Assembly (NCBI GenBank): GCA_015709205.1 | Contig: JACCQO010000037.1 | Location: 1 to 32,909, forward strand | Reading direction: 5' to 3' | Origin: Desulfovibrionaceae bacterium | GTDB taxonomy: Bacteria; Desulfobacterota; Desulfovibrionia; Desulfovibrionales; Desulfovibrionaceae | DNA length: 32,909 nucleotides | Shown here: piece by piece, positions 1 through 7,976 of the stretch | Position numbering within the stretch: position 1 is the first letter of the stretch | How the letters are laid out: the number at the start of each line of letters is the position of its first letter | Made by a program: the position numbers and the translations under genes | Notes under the pieces: model-generated | The model's input: only the letters and a program-made list of their open reading frames with translations | Database searches by the model: none | What the model was told of the DNA's origin: nothing

Positions 1-52
1 GCGGGGGAGGAAGAGGGAACCCTTTGCAAAGGGTCCCCTCTTCCTCCCCCGC
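1..52. repeat. 52-bp near-perfect palindrome
   Basis: Bases 1-26 pair with 27-52 with no loop; the only mismatch is A18 against C35. The centre reads CCCTTTGCAAAGGG and the outer part is a G-rich/C-rich purine-pyrimidine arm. It lies 60 bp past the stop of the minus-strand 3D-domain gene, so it may act as a 3-prime-end hairpin, but no T-tract follows. The window starts at its first base, so the element could be longer. Confidence 0.85.
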
Positions 53-112
53 CCCTCCCCCGGCTTCTTCTCCTCCCGCTCCGCGCCCGGCCCGGCCGCC
101 GCGCGCCAGCGC

Positions 113-652
113 CTAGCGCTTGGCGAGGCTGTCGAGGGGGGTGAGGTCGAGGAGGTAGGCGTCGGTTTCGATCTTGCCGAACTTGAGGGCCTGGGAGGTA
201 TCGAACATGAAGATGTCGATCTGGTTGCGTTTTTCCTTGGCCATCAGGTCTTCGATGGTGAAGATGCCGAGTTCCTTGATGTAGACCTTGCGGCCGAAGA
301 CCCAGCCTTCGTCGAAGAGGTCGCGGGACACGGCGACGATGCCGTGGCGCACGCGGCGGTTGGAGGCGGTCTGGAAGGGGGTGTCGTCGGTTTCCGTGGT
401 GCGCGGGCTGTAGGCGGTCACGGTGACGATGCGTTTGGGGCGGATGGTCTGGATGTGGCGCAGGTTGGAGAAGGAGACCTTCTGCAGCAGGGTGGTGGCC
501 GCGAGGTTGTTGTAGACGCTGCGTTCGAGCCTGTGCACCAGGTTCTTGTAGGATTCGACCTCGTCCGAGAGCGTTTCCACGCGCGCCTGCTGGTGGACGG
601 CCACCAGGGCCAGGGCGACGAACGCGGCAGCGGAGAAGAGTCTGAGCACCAT
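113..652 (-). CDS. 3D-domain cell-envelope protein
   Basis: This 179-residue protein has an N-terminal hydrophobic segment (about residues 2-19), a short heptad-like stretch (24-60) and a C-terminal 3D domain (about 75-160), a double-psi beta-barrel of the YabE/YocH/MltA type. The three aspartates that name the domain are visible: D90 in DDTPFQTAS, D135 in TIEDLM and D146 in IDIFM. Such domains bind or cleave peptidoglycan glycan strands, so the protein is probably anchored in the inner membrane and works in the periplasm; its exact activity is not shown. I chose the ATG at 652 because AGGAGG lies seven bases upstream. A longer reading to 736 lacks such a site and would overlap the promoter. 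The gene appears to be transcribed alone. Confidence 0.8.
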   Translation of the reverse strand: MVLRLFSAAAFVALALVAVHQQARVETLSDEVESYKNLVHRLERSVYNNLAATTLLQKVSFSNLRHIQTIRPKRIVTVTAYSPRTTETDDTPFQTASNRRVRHGIVAVSRDLFDEGWVFGRKVYIKELGIFTIEDLMAKEKRNQIDIFMFDTSQALKFGKIETDAYLLDLTPLDSLAKR

Positions 653-707
653 GGAAGCCTCCTGCGCCCCGTCGTGGCGACAGCGGTGACGGAGCCGCAT
701 GCTCTCC

Positions 708-736
708 AATGTAGCCGGTCCTGTCGCGCGTGGCAA
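708..736 (-). promoter_or_regulatory. Probable sigma70 promoter of the 3D-domain gene
   Basis: On the minus strand TTGCCA (736-731), a 17-base spacer and TACATT (713-708) match the -35/-10 consensus at 5/6 and 4/6. The expected start near 701 gives a leader of about 50 bases. It sits just past the terminator of the upstream HD gene. Confidence 0.55.
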
Positions 737-762
737 TCTTGGCCGACGACGGAGGGGAAAAG

Positions 763-794
763 AAAAAAGGCGGCCCGGGTACGGGTCGCCTTTT
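763..794 (-). terminator. Intrinsic terminator after the pyrB-pyrC-HD genes
   Basis: An 8-bp stem AAAAGGCG/CGCCTTTT plus an inner CCCG/CGGG stem and a 4-base loop. On the minus strand it is followed by a run of T (A763-768 and the A-rich 758-761 on the plus strand). It lies 52 bp past the HD-gene stop. Confidence 0.85.
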
Positions 795-845
795 CGGATT
801 TGTTCGCGGCAGGTTGCGGAATGGTGCGGACCTGCGGAAGCGGGA

Positions 846-2171
846 TCAGGAGAGTTTTTCGCGGTCCTTGTAGCGCTGCACGAATTCCACGGCGTCGGGG
901 ATGGAGGAGACCTTGCCCTCCACCTGGGCCTGGAGCAGGGCTTCGCGGATGATGCCCACGCCGGGGCCGGGCCGCAGGCCGGTGAAGTCCATGATCTCGT
1001 TGCCGTTGAGCAGCGGTTCCAGGGCTTCCTCCGGAATGTCCGCGCGCTCGAGCATTTTCATGTTGTGGTTGAATTCCGTGTAGGTGGTGTCGCGGGCCTT
1101 GATGTCCGCGCGCGCGATCTCGATGAGCCGGGGGTATTCGTAGAGCGCCTTGAAGCGTCGGATGCCCCGGTCGGTGAGCATGTACTTGAAGCGCATGTGG
1201 TTGAGCACGAGGTGGCAGATGAGGTCGATGTCGTCGGGCGCGAAGCGCAGGCGGGCGAGCATCTTGCGCACGACCTTGGCGCCCACGCGGTGGTGCTGGT
1301 GGAAGTGCCAGCGGGAGTCGTAGTATTCGGCGGTATAGAGCTTGCCGACCTCGTGGAAGAGGCAGGCCATGGTGCCGTACCAGTCGTAGGGCAGCTCCTC
1401 GGGGTAACGGCGCATGACCTCGATGGTGTGGGCGAAGACGGTTTCCTCCTCGCCGCGTTCGTTGCGGATCTGGAGCACACGGGAGAGGGCGGCGACCTCG
1501 GGCATGATGCCGTGCAGGAGCTGGGCGTCGAAGAGGAGCTGCACGAAGTCGGCGAGGTTTTCGGCCTCGACCTTGCGCCATTCGTCCATGATGTCGGAGA
1601 TGGAGGCGTAGTCGAGGATGCGCTGGGCCCCGCGCACGATGGCCACGCGCGTGTTGGGCTCCAGGGGCAGGGAATAGTTGGCCGCGTAGCGCAGGGCGCG
1701 CAGGCCGAGCATGTAGTTGTGGCGCAGTGTTTCGTCGGGCAGGCCGGCGAACTGGATGATGCCCTTGCCGAAGTCCTCGAACCCGGCGTGGTCGTCCACG
1801 GGGCAGGGCATGAAGGCGCAGGAGAGCTCGTAGGCCTGGGCGTCCATGTCCTGAAGCTTGCGCTGCATGCGCGGGGTCAGGTGCACCAGGGTGGTTTCCG
1901 GGTGCGAGGCGTCGGCCGAGTCGGAATGGTAGAAGCGGAAGACGGACCCGTTTTCCTTGAGCAGGGCGACGACCGCGGGCTCGGTGGTGGACTGGGCGTG
2001 CGGAAAAATCTTGAGCAGGTCGTCCAGGGACATTTCCGTGGCGATATCCACCTCCACGGACCCGGGCACGGCGAGCAGCTCCTGCAGGCGCGCGTTGATG
2101 ACGTAGGCGTCGTAGCCGTTGCGCCGGATGGTGTTGCAGAGGCCCGCGGCTTCCTTGTTCAGGTTGGACAT
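846..2171 (-). CDS. CCA-adding-enzyme-like HD protein with degenerate head
   Basis: This 441-residue protein has the layout of a class II tRNA nucleotidyltransferase/poly(A) polymerase: an N-terminal head (about 8-65), a middle region (145-235), an HD-type domain (245-330) and a C-terminal segment (387-422) resembling the LMDFTGLRPGPxVGxI end of CCA enzymes. Key residues are changed. The GG and RD of the head motif read NA (26-27) and QE (30-31), the metal-binding DxD is EVD (40-42), and the HD pair is H273-E274 in LFHEVGK. H248, H293/H294 and D356 are candidate remaining metal ligands. Nucleotidyl transfer is therefore doubtful, while a hydrolase or RNA-binding role remains possible. The ATG at 2171 has AAGGAG eight bases upstream; 38 bp separate it from pyrC, so it is probably the last gene of the pyr operon. 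Confidence 0.75.
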   Translation of the reverse strand: MSNLNKEAAGLCNTIRRNGYDAYVINARLQELLAVPGSVEVDIATEMSLDDLLKIFPHAQSTTEPAVVALLKENGSVFRFYHSDSADASHPETTLVHLTPRMQRKLQDMDAQAYELSCAFMPCPVDDHAGFEDFGKGIIQFAGLPDETLRHNYMLGLRALRYAANYSLPLEPNTRVAIVRGAQRILDYASISDIMDEWRKVEAENLADFVQLLFDAQLLHGIMPEVAALSRVLQIRNERGEEETVFAHTIEVMRRYPEELPYDWYGTMACLFHEVGKLYTAEYYDSRWHFHQHHRVGAKVVRKMLARLRFAPDDIDLICHLVLNHMRFKYMLTDRGIRRFKALYEYPRLIEIARADIKARDTTYTEFNHNMKMLERADIPEEALEPLLNGNEIMDFTGLRPGPGVGIIREALLQAQVEGKVSSIPDAVEFVQRYKDREKLS

Positions 2172-2209
2172 CCAGGTACTCCTTGGGTTCGTTTTGGGCG
2201 CGCGGGGCG

Positions 2210-3529
2210 TCAGCGGCCGCGCGCGGGGCCGGGTTCCGGGGCGACGAGCGGCCGACCGGCCAGGTAGTGGTATCTGAGCACGCCGGGCAGGGTTCTGCCG
2301 CGGCAGAGGGTGTTCTTGCCCTTGGAGCGCATGGCCTGGGGCGTGACGGTCCAGGTCGCGGCCGGGTCCAGGAGCAGAAAGTCGGCGGGGTCGCCGGGCT
2401 TGAAGGCGTTCACGGCCAGGGAGAAGGCGGCGCCCGGAGCCGAGACCCAGGCGCGGACGAAGGCGGCCTCGTCGAGCACGCCGTCGGCCACCAGGGACCA
2501 GGTCAGGGACAGGGCGGTGTCCAGCCCGCTGACGCCGAAGGGGGCCTCGTCCACGGGCACCTCCTTCTCGTGCGCCGCGTGCGGGGCGTGGTCCGTGGCG
2601 AGCATGTCGATGGTGCCGTCGCGCAGGGCCTGGCGCAGGGCCTCGCGGTCGTCGGCCGTGCGCAGGGGCGGGTTGACCTTGGCGTCGGCATCGTAGTCCC
2701 GCATGGCGGTCTCGTCGAAGACGAGGTGGTGCGGCGTGACCTCGGCGGTCACGGGCGCGCCGCGTTGCTTGGCCCAGGCGATGAGTTCCACGGATTCGCG
2801 GCAGCTGACGTGGGCGACGTGCACGGGGATGCGCAGTTGGAGGCTGAGGAGCACGTCGCGCGCCACCTGGACGGCCTCGGCCGTGGAGGGCTGGCCCTTG
2901 AGGCCCAGGCGGCCGGAGAGCGCGCCCTCGTGCATCACGCCGCCGTCGGCCAGGCCGGGGTCCTCGCAGTGGTCGATGACCCGCAGGCCGAGGTCCGAAC
3001 TGTATTCCAGGGCGCGGCGGAAGAGGCCGGAATCGGTCACGGGCGCGCCGTCGTTGGAAAAGGCCACGCACCCGGCGCGGGCCAGTTCGGCCATGGGCGC
3101 GAGCTCGCGGCCCTGGAGGCCCTTGGTCAGCGCGCCGATGGGCCTGAGGCGCGGGCCGTGCGGCGCGGCGCGGCGGGCCTGGGCGAGCATGAAGTCCGTG
3201 ATTGCGGCCTCGTCGTTGACCGGCGCGGTGTTGGCCATGGCCATGACCGTGCCGAACCCGCCGTGCGCCGCGGCATCGAGGCCCGAGGCGATGGTTTCCT
3301 TGTACTCGTGGCCGGGCTCGCGCAGGTGCGCGTGCGCGTCCACCAGACTCGGCAGGAGCACGAGGCCCGTGGCGTCGATCTCCGTGCAGGCGGCGGGCGC
3401 GGGGTCCGGGTTCGTCGCGGAAATCCCGCCGGTCTCGCGCACCTCGAGCACCTTGCCGTCGGCCACGTACAGATCCACGACGCGGCCGTTCAGGCGCGCG
3501 GCCCTGACGATGCAATCCGGAGCGCTCAC
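2210..3529 (-). CDS. pyrC: Dihydroorotase (class I, PyrC)
   Basis: The 439-residue product closes carbamoyl-aspartate to dihydroorotate, the third step of pyrimidine synthesis. Zinc-site residues are in place: H66 and H68 in [11 protein letters not shown]160 in FSNDG, H187 in DHCED, H240 in VHVAHVS and D313 in ATDHAPH. Substrate-binding segments MANTAPVND and KVNPPLR are present, so the enzyme should be active, unlike the inactive PyrC-like partners found beside some pyrB genes. The start is GTG at 3529, overlapping the pyrB stop in a GTGA tetranucleotide with a GGGGGAG stretch upstream; the much longer open frame upstream is antisense to pyrB function and has no ribosome site. Adjacent pyrB suggests a PyrB-PyrC complex, as known in Aquifex. 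Confidence 0.93.
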   Translation of the reverse strand: MSAPDCIVRAARLNGRVVDLYVADGKVLEVRETGGISATNPDPAPAACTEIDATGLVLLPSLVDAHAHLREPGHEYKETIASGLDAAAHGGFGTVMAMANTAPVNDEAAITDFMLAQARRAAPHGPRLRPIGALTKGLQGRELAPMAELARAGCVAFSNDGAPVTDSGLFRRALEYSSDLGLRVIDHCEDPGLADGGVMHEGALSGRLGLKGQPSTAEAVQVARDVLLSLQLRIPVHVAHVSCRESVELIAWAKQRGAPVTAEVTPHHLVFDETAMRDYDADAKVNPPLRTADDREALRQALRDGTIDMLATDHAPHAAHEKEVPVDEAPFGVSGLDTALSLTWSLVADGVLDEAAFVRAWVSAPGAAFSLAVNAFKPGDPADFLLLDPAATWTVTPQAMRSKGKNTLCRGRTLPGVLRYHYLAGRPLVAPEPGPARGR

Positions 3530-4479
3530 TGGGCGTTCTCCCCCTTGCGCGTGATCAGCAGAAAGAGCGCGGCCATGCGCACGGCCACGCCCGAGGCCAC
3601 CTGGTCGAGGATCAGGGAGTCGGCGCAGTCGGCCAGCTCGGAGCTGATCTCCACGCCCCGGTTGACGGGGCCGGGATGCAGGATCTTGGCGTCGGGGTTG
3701 GCCAGCTCCATGTGCCGGGCCCCGAGGCCGTATTCGTCGGAATATTCGCGCAGGCTGGGCAGCAGCCCGGCGTGCTGGCGCTCGAGCTGGAGCCGCAGGC
3801 ACATGACCGCGTCCACGCCGCGCACGGCCTCCTTCAGCCGGGAGAAGACCTCCACGGGCCAGGTGGCGACCCCGGCGGGCAGCAGGGTGCGCGGGCCGCA
3901 GAGGCGCACGCGCGCGCCGAGCAGATTGAGCAGGAGCACGTTGGAGCGCGCCACGCGGCTGTGGGCGATGTCGCCGAGAATGAGCACGGTGCGGCCTTCC
4001 AGGTCGCCCCACTCGTGGCGCAGGGTGTAGGCGTCGAGCAGGGCCTGGGTGGGGTGCGCGTGGCGGCCGTCGCCGCCGTTGAGCACGCTGCAGCGCACCC
4101 GGTCGGCCACGAACCGGGCCGCGCCGCTCATGGAATGGCGGATGACGATGGCGTCCGGGTTCATGGCCTGGAGGGTGAGCACGGTGTCCTTGAGGCTCTC
4201 GCCCTTGACCAGGGACGAGGAGCTGGTGGCCAGGGAAAAGGTGTCCGCGGACAACCGCTTGCCGGCCATGTCGAAGGAAGTCTTGGTGCGCGTGGAAGGC
4301 TCGGCGAAAAAGAGCACCACGCTCTTGCCCTTGAGGGTGGGCACCTTCTTGACGGGGCGGGTGTTGATCTCCTGAAAGCGGGCGGCCGTGTCCAGGATGT
4401 GCAGGGCCTCGTCACGGTCGAGTTGGGAAACGTCGAGCAGGTCCTTGTGACGCCATTTACTGCCGATGGTCTTCTCCAT
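3526..4479 (-). CDS. pyrB: Aspartate carbamoyltransferase catalytic chain
   Basis: The 317-residue protein joins carbamoyl phosphate and aspartate in the committed step of pyrimidine synthesis. It shows the carbamoyl-phosphate site STRTKTSF (62-69), K92 in SLVKGES, RHSMSG (114-119), [10 protein letters not shown] (137-146), the aspartate-domain segments [12 protein letters not shown] and CLRLQLERQ, and HPGPVNRG (268-275). Length is normal for a catalytic chain. No pyrI regulatory-chain gene lies nearby, so feedback through PyrI is not indicated here. The ATG at 4479 is the only reasonable start in frame but has only a poor ribosome site, which is odd for the first gene of an operon. pyrC follows with a 4-bp overlap. 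Confidence 0.95.
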   Translation of the reverse strand: MEKTIGSKWRHKDLLDVSQLDRDEALHILDTAARFQEINTRPVKKVPTLKGKSVVLFFAEPSTRTKTSFDMAGKRLSADTFSLATSSSSLVKGESLKDTVLTLQAMNPDAIVIRHSMSGAARFVADRVRCSVLNGGDGRHAHPTQALLDAYTLRHEWGDLEGRTVLILGDIAHSRVARSNVLLLNLLGARVRLCGPRTLLPAGVATWPVEVFSRLKEAVRGVDAVMCLRLQLERQHAGLLPSLREYSDEYGLGARHMELANPDAKILHPGPVNRGVEISSELADCADSLILDQVASGVAVRMAALFLLITRKGENAQ

Positions 4480-4754
4480 GTCGTCGTGGGGCCCGGTGGG
4501 TTGGGGTCGGCCGACGGAAGCCGTCGAGCCAGGCGTGAACCGGTCGCGAAGCGGCGGACCGCGGGCCGGTGGACGGCGTGTGCGCGCCCGGCCTGCGCCT
4601 CTGACTACCTAATATGAAGCGCGGATTTTTCCAAGCGAAACGTTTTCGTCGCCGCGGGCGGGCGGCCGCCGGGACGGCCGCCGGAACGGGCGGCAAGGCG
4701 GGCGGCAAGGCGGGCGGCAAGGCGGACGGACGATCCGGGCGAACGGGATGCTTT
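4480..4754. other. Gap between M23 peptidase and pyrB
   Basis: This 275-bp gap contains no gene. It holds three 12-nt tandem repeats, a 6-bp hairpin CGACGG/CCGTCG with a 3-base loop at 4512-4526 about 30 bp before the pyrB start, and an AT-rich patch at 4605-4650. The patch (TTGGAA and CATATTAG on the minus strand) could carry the pyrB promoter but the spacing is poor. Confidence 0.6.
4692..4727. repeat. Three 12-nt tandem repeats
   Basis: The unit GGCAAGGCGGGC occurs three times in a row, the last with one change (GGCAAGGCGGAC). It lies in non-coding DNA past the M23 stop. No coding role is apparent. Confidence 0.85.
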
Positions 4755-6134
4755 TCAGTCGCCCGCGGCCACGGCGGTCAGGCCAATGCCCAGGGTCGCG
4801 GCAAAGGGCCGGATGGCGGCGCGGAAGCGGGCCATGTCCGCAGCGGGCAGGGCCGCGGCGCGGGGGTTCTTGATGGCCGCCGGGTTGACCCACGCGCCGT
4901 TGCGCTTCATGCGGAAGTCCAGGTGCGGCCCAGTGGCCAGCCCCGTGGACCCCACGTAGCCGATGACGGTACCCTGTCCGACCCTTGCCCCGCGCCGCAG
5001 TCCGCGCGCGTAGCGGCTGAGGTGCAGGTAGCTGGTCTCGTAGCCGCCCAGGTGGCGCAGGGTGACGTAGTTGCCCGCGCCGTGCGAGCGCGCGACCTTG
5101 ACCACCGTGCCGTCGGCCACGGCCTTGACCGGCGTGCCCGTGGGCGCGGCGTAGTCGATGCCGGGATGCGGGCGGCGCACCTTGAGGATGGGGTGCAGCC
5201 GCGAGCGGCTGAACTTGGAGGAAATCCGCGTGAAGGAAAGCGGGGCGCGCAGGAAGCATTTGCGCAGGTTGCGGCCGTTCTCGTCGTAGAACTCGGCCTC
5301 GCCGTCGGCCTGCTCGAAGCGGAAGCCGCGGTAGTGGCGGCCGTCGTTGACGAACTCGGCGGCCAGAATGCGGCCGTAGCCCGCCAGGGAGCCGTCGCGA
5401 TAGCGCTTCTCGAAGAGCACGCGGAAGGTATCGCCCTTGCGCAGGCCGCGGATGAAGTCGATCTCCCAGGCAAAGACGCGGTAGAGCATCATGGCCAGGG
5501 CCGGATCCTCGCCCGCGTTCTCCACGGCCAGGAAGAGGTTCTCGTCGATGGTGCCCTGGGCCGTGGCCTGGCGCACGTCGTAGACGATGGGCTCCAGGCG
5601 GGCGGTGAAGGCGGACGCGGAACCCGAGGCCGAGTCGCCGTCCGCGCGCTCGGCCACCAGCCGGTGGTCCGCGTCGATCTCGTACTCGAAACGCGCCAGT
5701 CCGGCCTCGTCGGCCCACACGGCATAGGGATTGCCCGCGCGCAGCCGGGCCAGGGAATAGACGGGCCTGCAGACCTGGGCCAAGGCATGCACCTGGGCCG
5801 GTCCGAGCCAGGTTTCCAGGAGGTCCGAGGCGGTGTCGCCGGGCTGCACCGCGCCCTGGACCACGGGCACGGGGGATGCGGGAACCGTTTCCGCCGGAAC
5901 GGCCGCGCGCGCCGCCTCGGAGGCGCTGGCGGGCGCGGACACGGCGGCGGACACCTCGTTCTGCGGGCCGAACAGGCAGCGGGGGGAGGACAGCAACCAG
6001 ACCACAGTGACCAGAAGCAGGGCCGCAGCCACGGTCCCGGCAGCCGCCGGGCTGATGCGGCCCTGTTCCCCGGCCAGGCCGGGAAACAGGGAATGAAACG
6101 ATATCCGACGAAAAGGGCTGTTCCTGCGCTGCAT
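4755..6134 (-). CDS. Membrane-anchored M23 family peptidase
   Basis: The 459-residue protein has a basic N-terminus, one transmembrane helix (about 32-49), an Ala/Pro-rich linker (60-95), a long periplasmic middle part (95-300) of the kind that precedes the peptidase in MepM/YebA-like endopeptidases, and an M23 LytM domain (about 313-420). H323 and D327 in HPGIDYAAP, H371 in TSYLHLS and H404 in ATGPHLDF fit zinc and catalytic positions. The second His of the usual HLH motif is D406, a change that may still allow metal binding. Likely role: cutting peptidoglycan cross-links during growth or division. The ATG at 6134 has AAGGAG five bases upstream. The gene is divergent from dnaA. Confidence 0.88.
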   Translation of the reverse strand: MQRRNSPFRRISFHSLFPGLAGEQGRISPAAAGTVAAALLLVTVVWLLSSPRCLFGPQNEVSAAVSAPASASEAARAAVPAETVPASPVPVVQGAVQPGDTASDLLETWLGPAQVHALAQVCRPVYSLARLRAGNPYAVWADEAGLARFEYEIDADHRLVAERADGDSASGSASAFTARLEPIVYDVRQATAQGTIDENLFLAVENAGEDPALAMMLYRVFAWEIDFIRGLRKGDTFRVLFEKRYRDGSLAGYGRILAAEFVNDGRHYRGFRFEQADGEAEFYDENGRNLRKCFLRAPLSFTRISSKFSRSRLHPILKVRRPHPGIDYAAPTGTPVKAVADGTVVKVARSHGAGNYVTLRHLGGYETSYLHLSRYARGLRRGARVGQGTVIGYVGSTGLATGPHLDFRMKRNGAWVNPAAIKNPRAAALPAADMARFRAAIRPFAATLGIGLTAVAAGD

Positions 6135-6283
6135 GCCGCTCCTTGCGCCGCGCCGGGCACGGATGCGCCGACCGGTCCGATGGTTCGTTCCGCGTGGTCC
6201 CGCTCCGCCGTTCGCGGCCATTCGCAGCCCGGGCGGCGCGGTGCGCCGACCGGGGCGGTGAAAAAGTGGGGCGGGGCATGTAC

Positions 6284-6312
6284 TCTCTAGAAGTTATCTA
6301 GATAATTGTCCA
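6284..6312 (-). promoter_or_regulatory. Possible promoter of the M23 gene under the DnaA box
   Basis: On the minus strand TGGACA (6312-6307), a 17-base spacer and TAGAGA (6289-6284) give a 5/6 and 3/6 match. The -35 overlaps the DnaA box at 6306-6314, so DnaA binding could block it. The -10 is weak. Confidence 0.35.
6294..6305. repeat. 12-bp palindrome TTATCTAGATAA
   Basis: A perfect, AT-rich palindrome directly abutting the DnaA box in an otherwise GC-rich genome. Each half begins with TTATC, the first five bases of the DnaA box consensus. Confidence 0.8.
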
Positions 6313-6314
6313 CA
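6306..6314 (+). promoter_or_regulatory. DnaA box TTGTCCACA
   Basis: Matches the TTATCCACA consensus except for G at position 3. It lies 224 bp before the proposed dnaA start, which suits an origin or autoregulation site. Confidence 0.7.
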
Positions 6315-6537
6315 ATTTTCACACGCCAAATGGCCGGGTTCGACACCATTGCGCAAGGCCCGCGCGGGCAGAAGGGGTGACGGCCCCTGTTTCGGCTTGG
6401 CTTGAAGCCCATATTCTGGTAGGGATTTCCTTTGCCGGTCGCGGCGGGTCCGGGTCCGGGTCCCCTTGCCCAATCCGACGGTTTCATTGTTTATCTCCAA
6501 CACGTTATACCAGAGCTGCACACCCTTGGATCCAGTA

Positions 6538-7842
6538 TTGAAACGCTCCCTCCGCCTGCATCTGTCGCAGACGTGCTCCGACCGCGAACTGCGCCAGTGG
6601 TTCGATCCGCTGGTGCTCTCCGTGGACGAGGAGGGGCATTCCATCGCGATCTCTTTTCCACATGCTTATTTCGCCTCGTGGTTCGAGGACAACGCGCGCG
6701 AACGGTTCGAGGAGCAGCTCGCCCGCTTCCTGGGCCCGGGCTACGTGCTCCACTACGCCGGGACCAACGGCAACGGCCGCACCGGCGCGCCGGAGCCGAC
6801 GCGGCCCGCGACCCTGGACTATCCCTTCGGCCGTCAGTTCACCTTCGACCGCTTCTTCACCAACCGAAAGAACTACTTCCCCCTGGCGTCGGCGCGCGAG
6901 GTGGCCCGCAACGAAACCATCCAGTACAACCCCTTCGTCATCTGCGGCGGCAACGGAACGGGCAAGACGCACCTGATGCGCTCCATCGCCAACGAGATCA
7001 GCCGCCGCGCCGGGCGGGAGTCCATCTTCTTCTCCACCATGGAGGAACTGGTGGACCTCTACCGCATGGCCCACGCGGGCGACGTGTTCAAGGCCCGCGC
7101 GCACGTCTGCTCCCACGCCCTGCTGATGCTCGACGACTTCCAGATGGTTCGGGACTACGAGGACGTCCAGGAAGAACTGATCTTTCTTTTCAACCACTTC
7201 TACGACAACGGGAAGCAGATGATCTTCGGCTGCGCGGACAAGGTCACGTCCTACGGCTTTCTGCATCCCAAGCTCAAGTCCCGGCTGGAATGGGGACTGA
7301 TCGTCAATCTCAAGGATCCGGACCTGGACATCCGCGTGCAGTACATCGAACACCAGTGCCGCCTGAAGCACATCCAGATCACGCGCGAGCAGATGCTCAC
7401 CCTGGCCCGGCGGTTCGACGACTTCCGCTTCCTCCAGGGCATCCTGCTCAAGCTCACGGCCTTCCGCGAACTGGTCCAAAAGGATATCAAGGACAAGGAT
7501 TTCGAGCACATCCTGAGCCACACCGAGCATAGGCCCGGCGCTCGGCTGAGCCCGGAAAAGGTCATCGTCACCGTGGCCGAGCACTTCGGCGTGCCGGTCA
7601 AGGAGCTCACCGGGGTCAAGCGCCACCGCAACATCGTTCTCGCGCGCCAGGTGGCCATGTTCCTGTGCCGCGAACTGATCAGCTGCTCCTACCCCTCCCT
7701 GGGCAAGCTCTTCGGGGGCAAAGACCACAGCACGGCCATGTATGCGATCAAAAAAATCAAATCAATGCAACAGAATGACAAGGATTTGAAAACGGTAGTG
7801 ACAACCCTGAAGAAAACATGTCTCTCTTTGGAAGAAAACTGA
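6538..7842 (+). CDS. dnaA: Chromosomal replication initiator DnaA (divergent)
   Basis: Read from the TTG at 6538 the protein has 434 residues: a short domain I (1-72), a short linker (73-95), an AAA+ domain with Walker A GGNGTGKTH (137-145), Walker B LLMLDDFQ (D199-D200) and the arginine-finger segment LKSRLEWGL, and a C-terminal DNA-binding domain ending GGKDHSTAMYAIKKI, a variant of the DHTTV signature. It would bind DnaA boxes, open oriC and load the helicase. The frame stays open upstream to a TTG at 6466, but those extra codons are AT-rich and poorly used (tca, tta, aca, gta), whereas normal codon use begins near 6541. I therefore prefer 6538, although its ribosome site (GGA) is weak. 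Walker B and signature differ from textbook DnaA. Confidence 0.85.
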   Translation: MKRSLRLHLSQTCSDRELRQWFDPLVLSVDEEGHSIAISFPHAYFASWFEDNARERFEEQLARFLGPGYVLHYAGTNGNGRTGAPEPTRPATLDYPFGRQFTFDRFFTNRKNYFPLASAREVARNETIQYNPFVICGGNGTGKTHLMRSIANEISRRAGRESIFFSTMEELVDLYRMAHAGDVFKARAHVCSHALLMLDDFQMVRDYEDVQEELIFLFNHFYDNGKQMIFGCADKVTSYGFLHPKLKSRLEWGLIVNLKDPDLDIRVQYIEHQCRLKHIQITREQMLTLARRFDDFRFLQGILLKLTAFRELVQKDIKDKDFEHILSHTEHRPGARLSPEKVIVTVAEHFGVPVKELTGVKRHRNIVLARQVAMFLCRELISCSYPSLGKLFGGKDHSTAMYAIKKIKSMQQNDKDLKTVVTTLKKTCLSLEEN

Positions 7843-7976
7843 GCCCGGGTGGCCGGGAACGTTCGTTTGTTCCTCGACGGTCACTTGCGATGTCTCATTT
7901 TTTTCCTTCTTCTTCGAGAGGTTGCGTTCACAGCGCACATGCGAACCGCCCTTACTGCTAAACGAGGAGAGAATTT

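Larger units (their letters stand above)
6135..6537. other. Putative oriC / dnaA control region
   Basis: This 403-bp gap separates minus-strand genes on the left from plus-strand genes on the right. It contains a short AT-rich segment (6281-6325) with a 12-bp palindrome and a DnaA box, and a second lower-GC segment (6481-6540) before the dnaA start. TTTTCACAC at 6317-6325 may be a weak second box. Only one good DnaA box is visible, so origin function is inferred mainly from position and strand switch. Confidence 0.6.

Noticed and set aside
4692-4727. CRISPR-like or coding repeat
   Set aside because: Units of 12 bp without spacers, outside any supported gene; best explained as slippage in GC-rich DNA.
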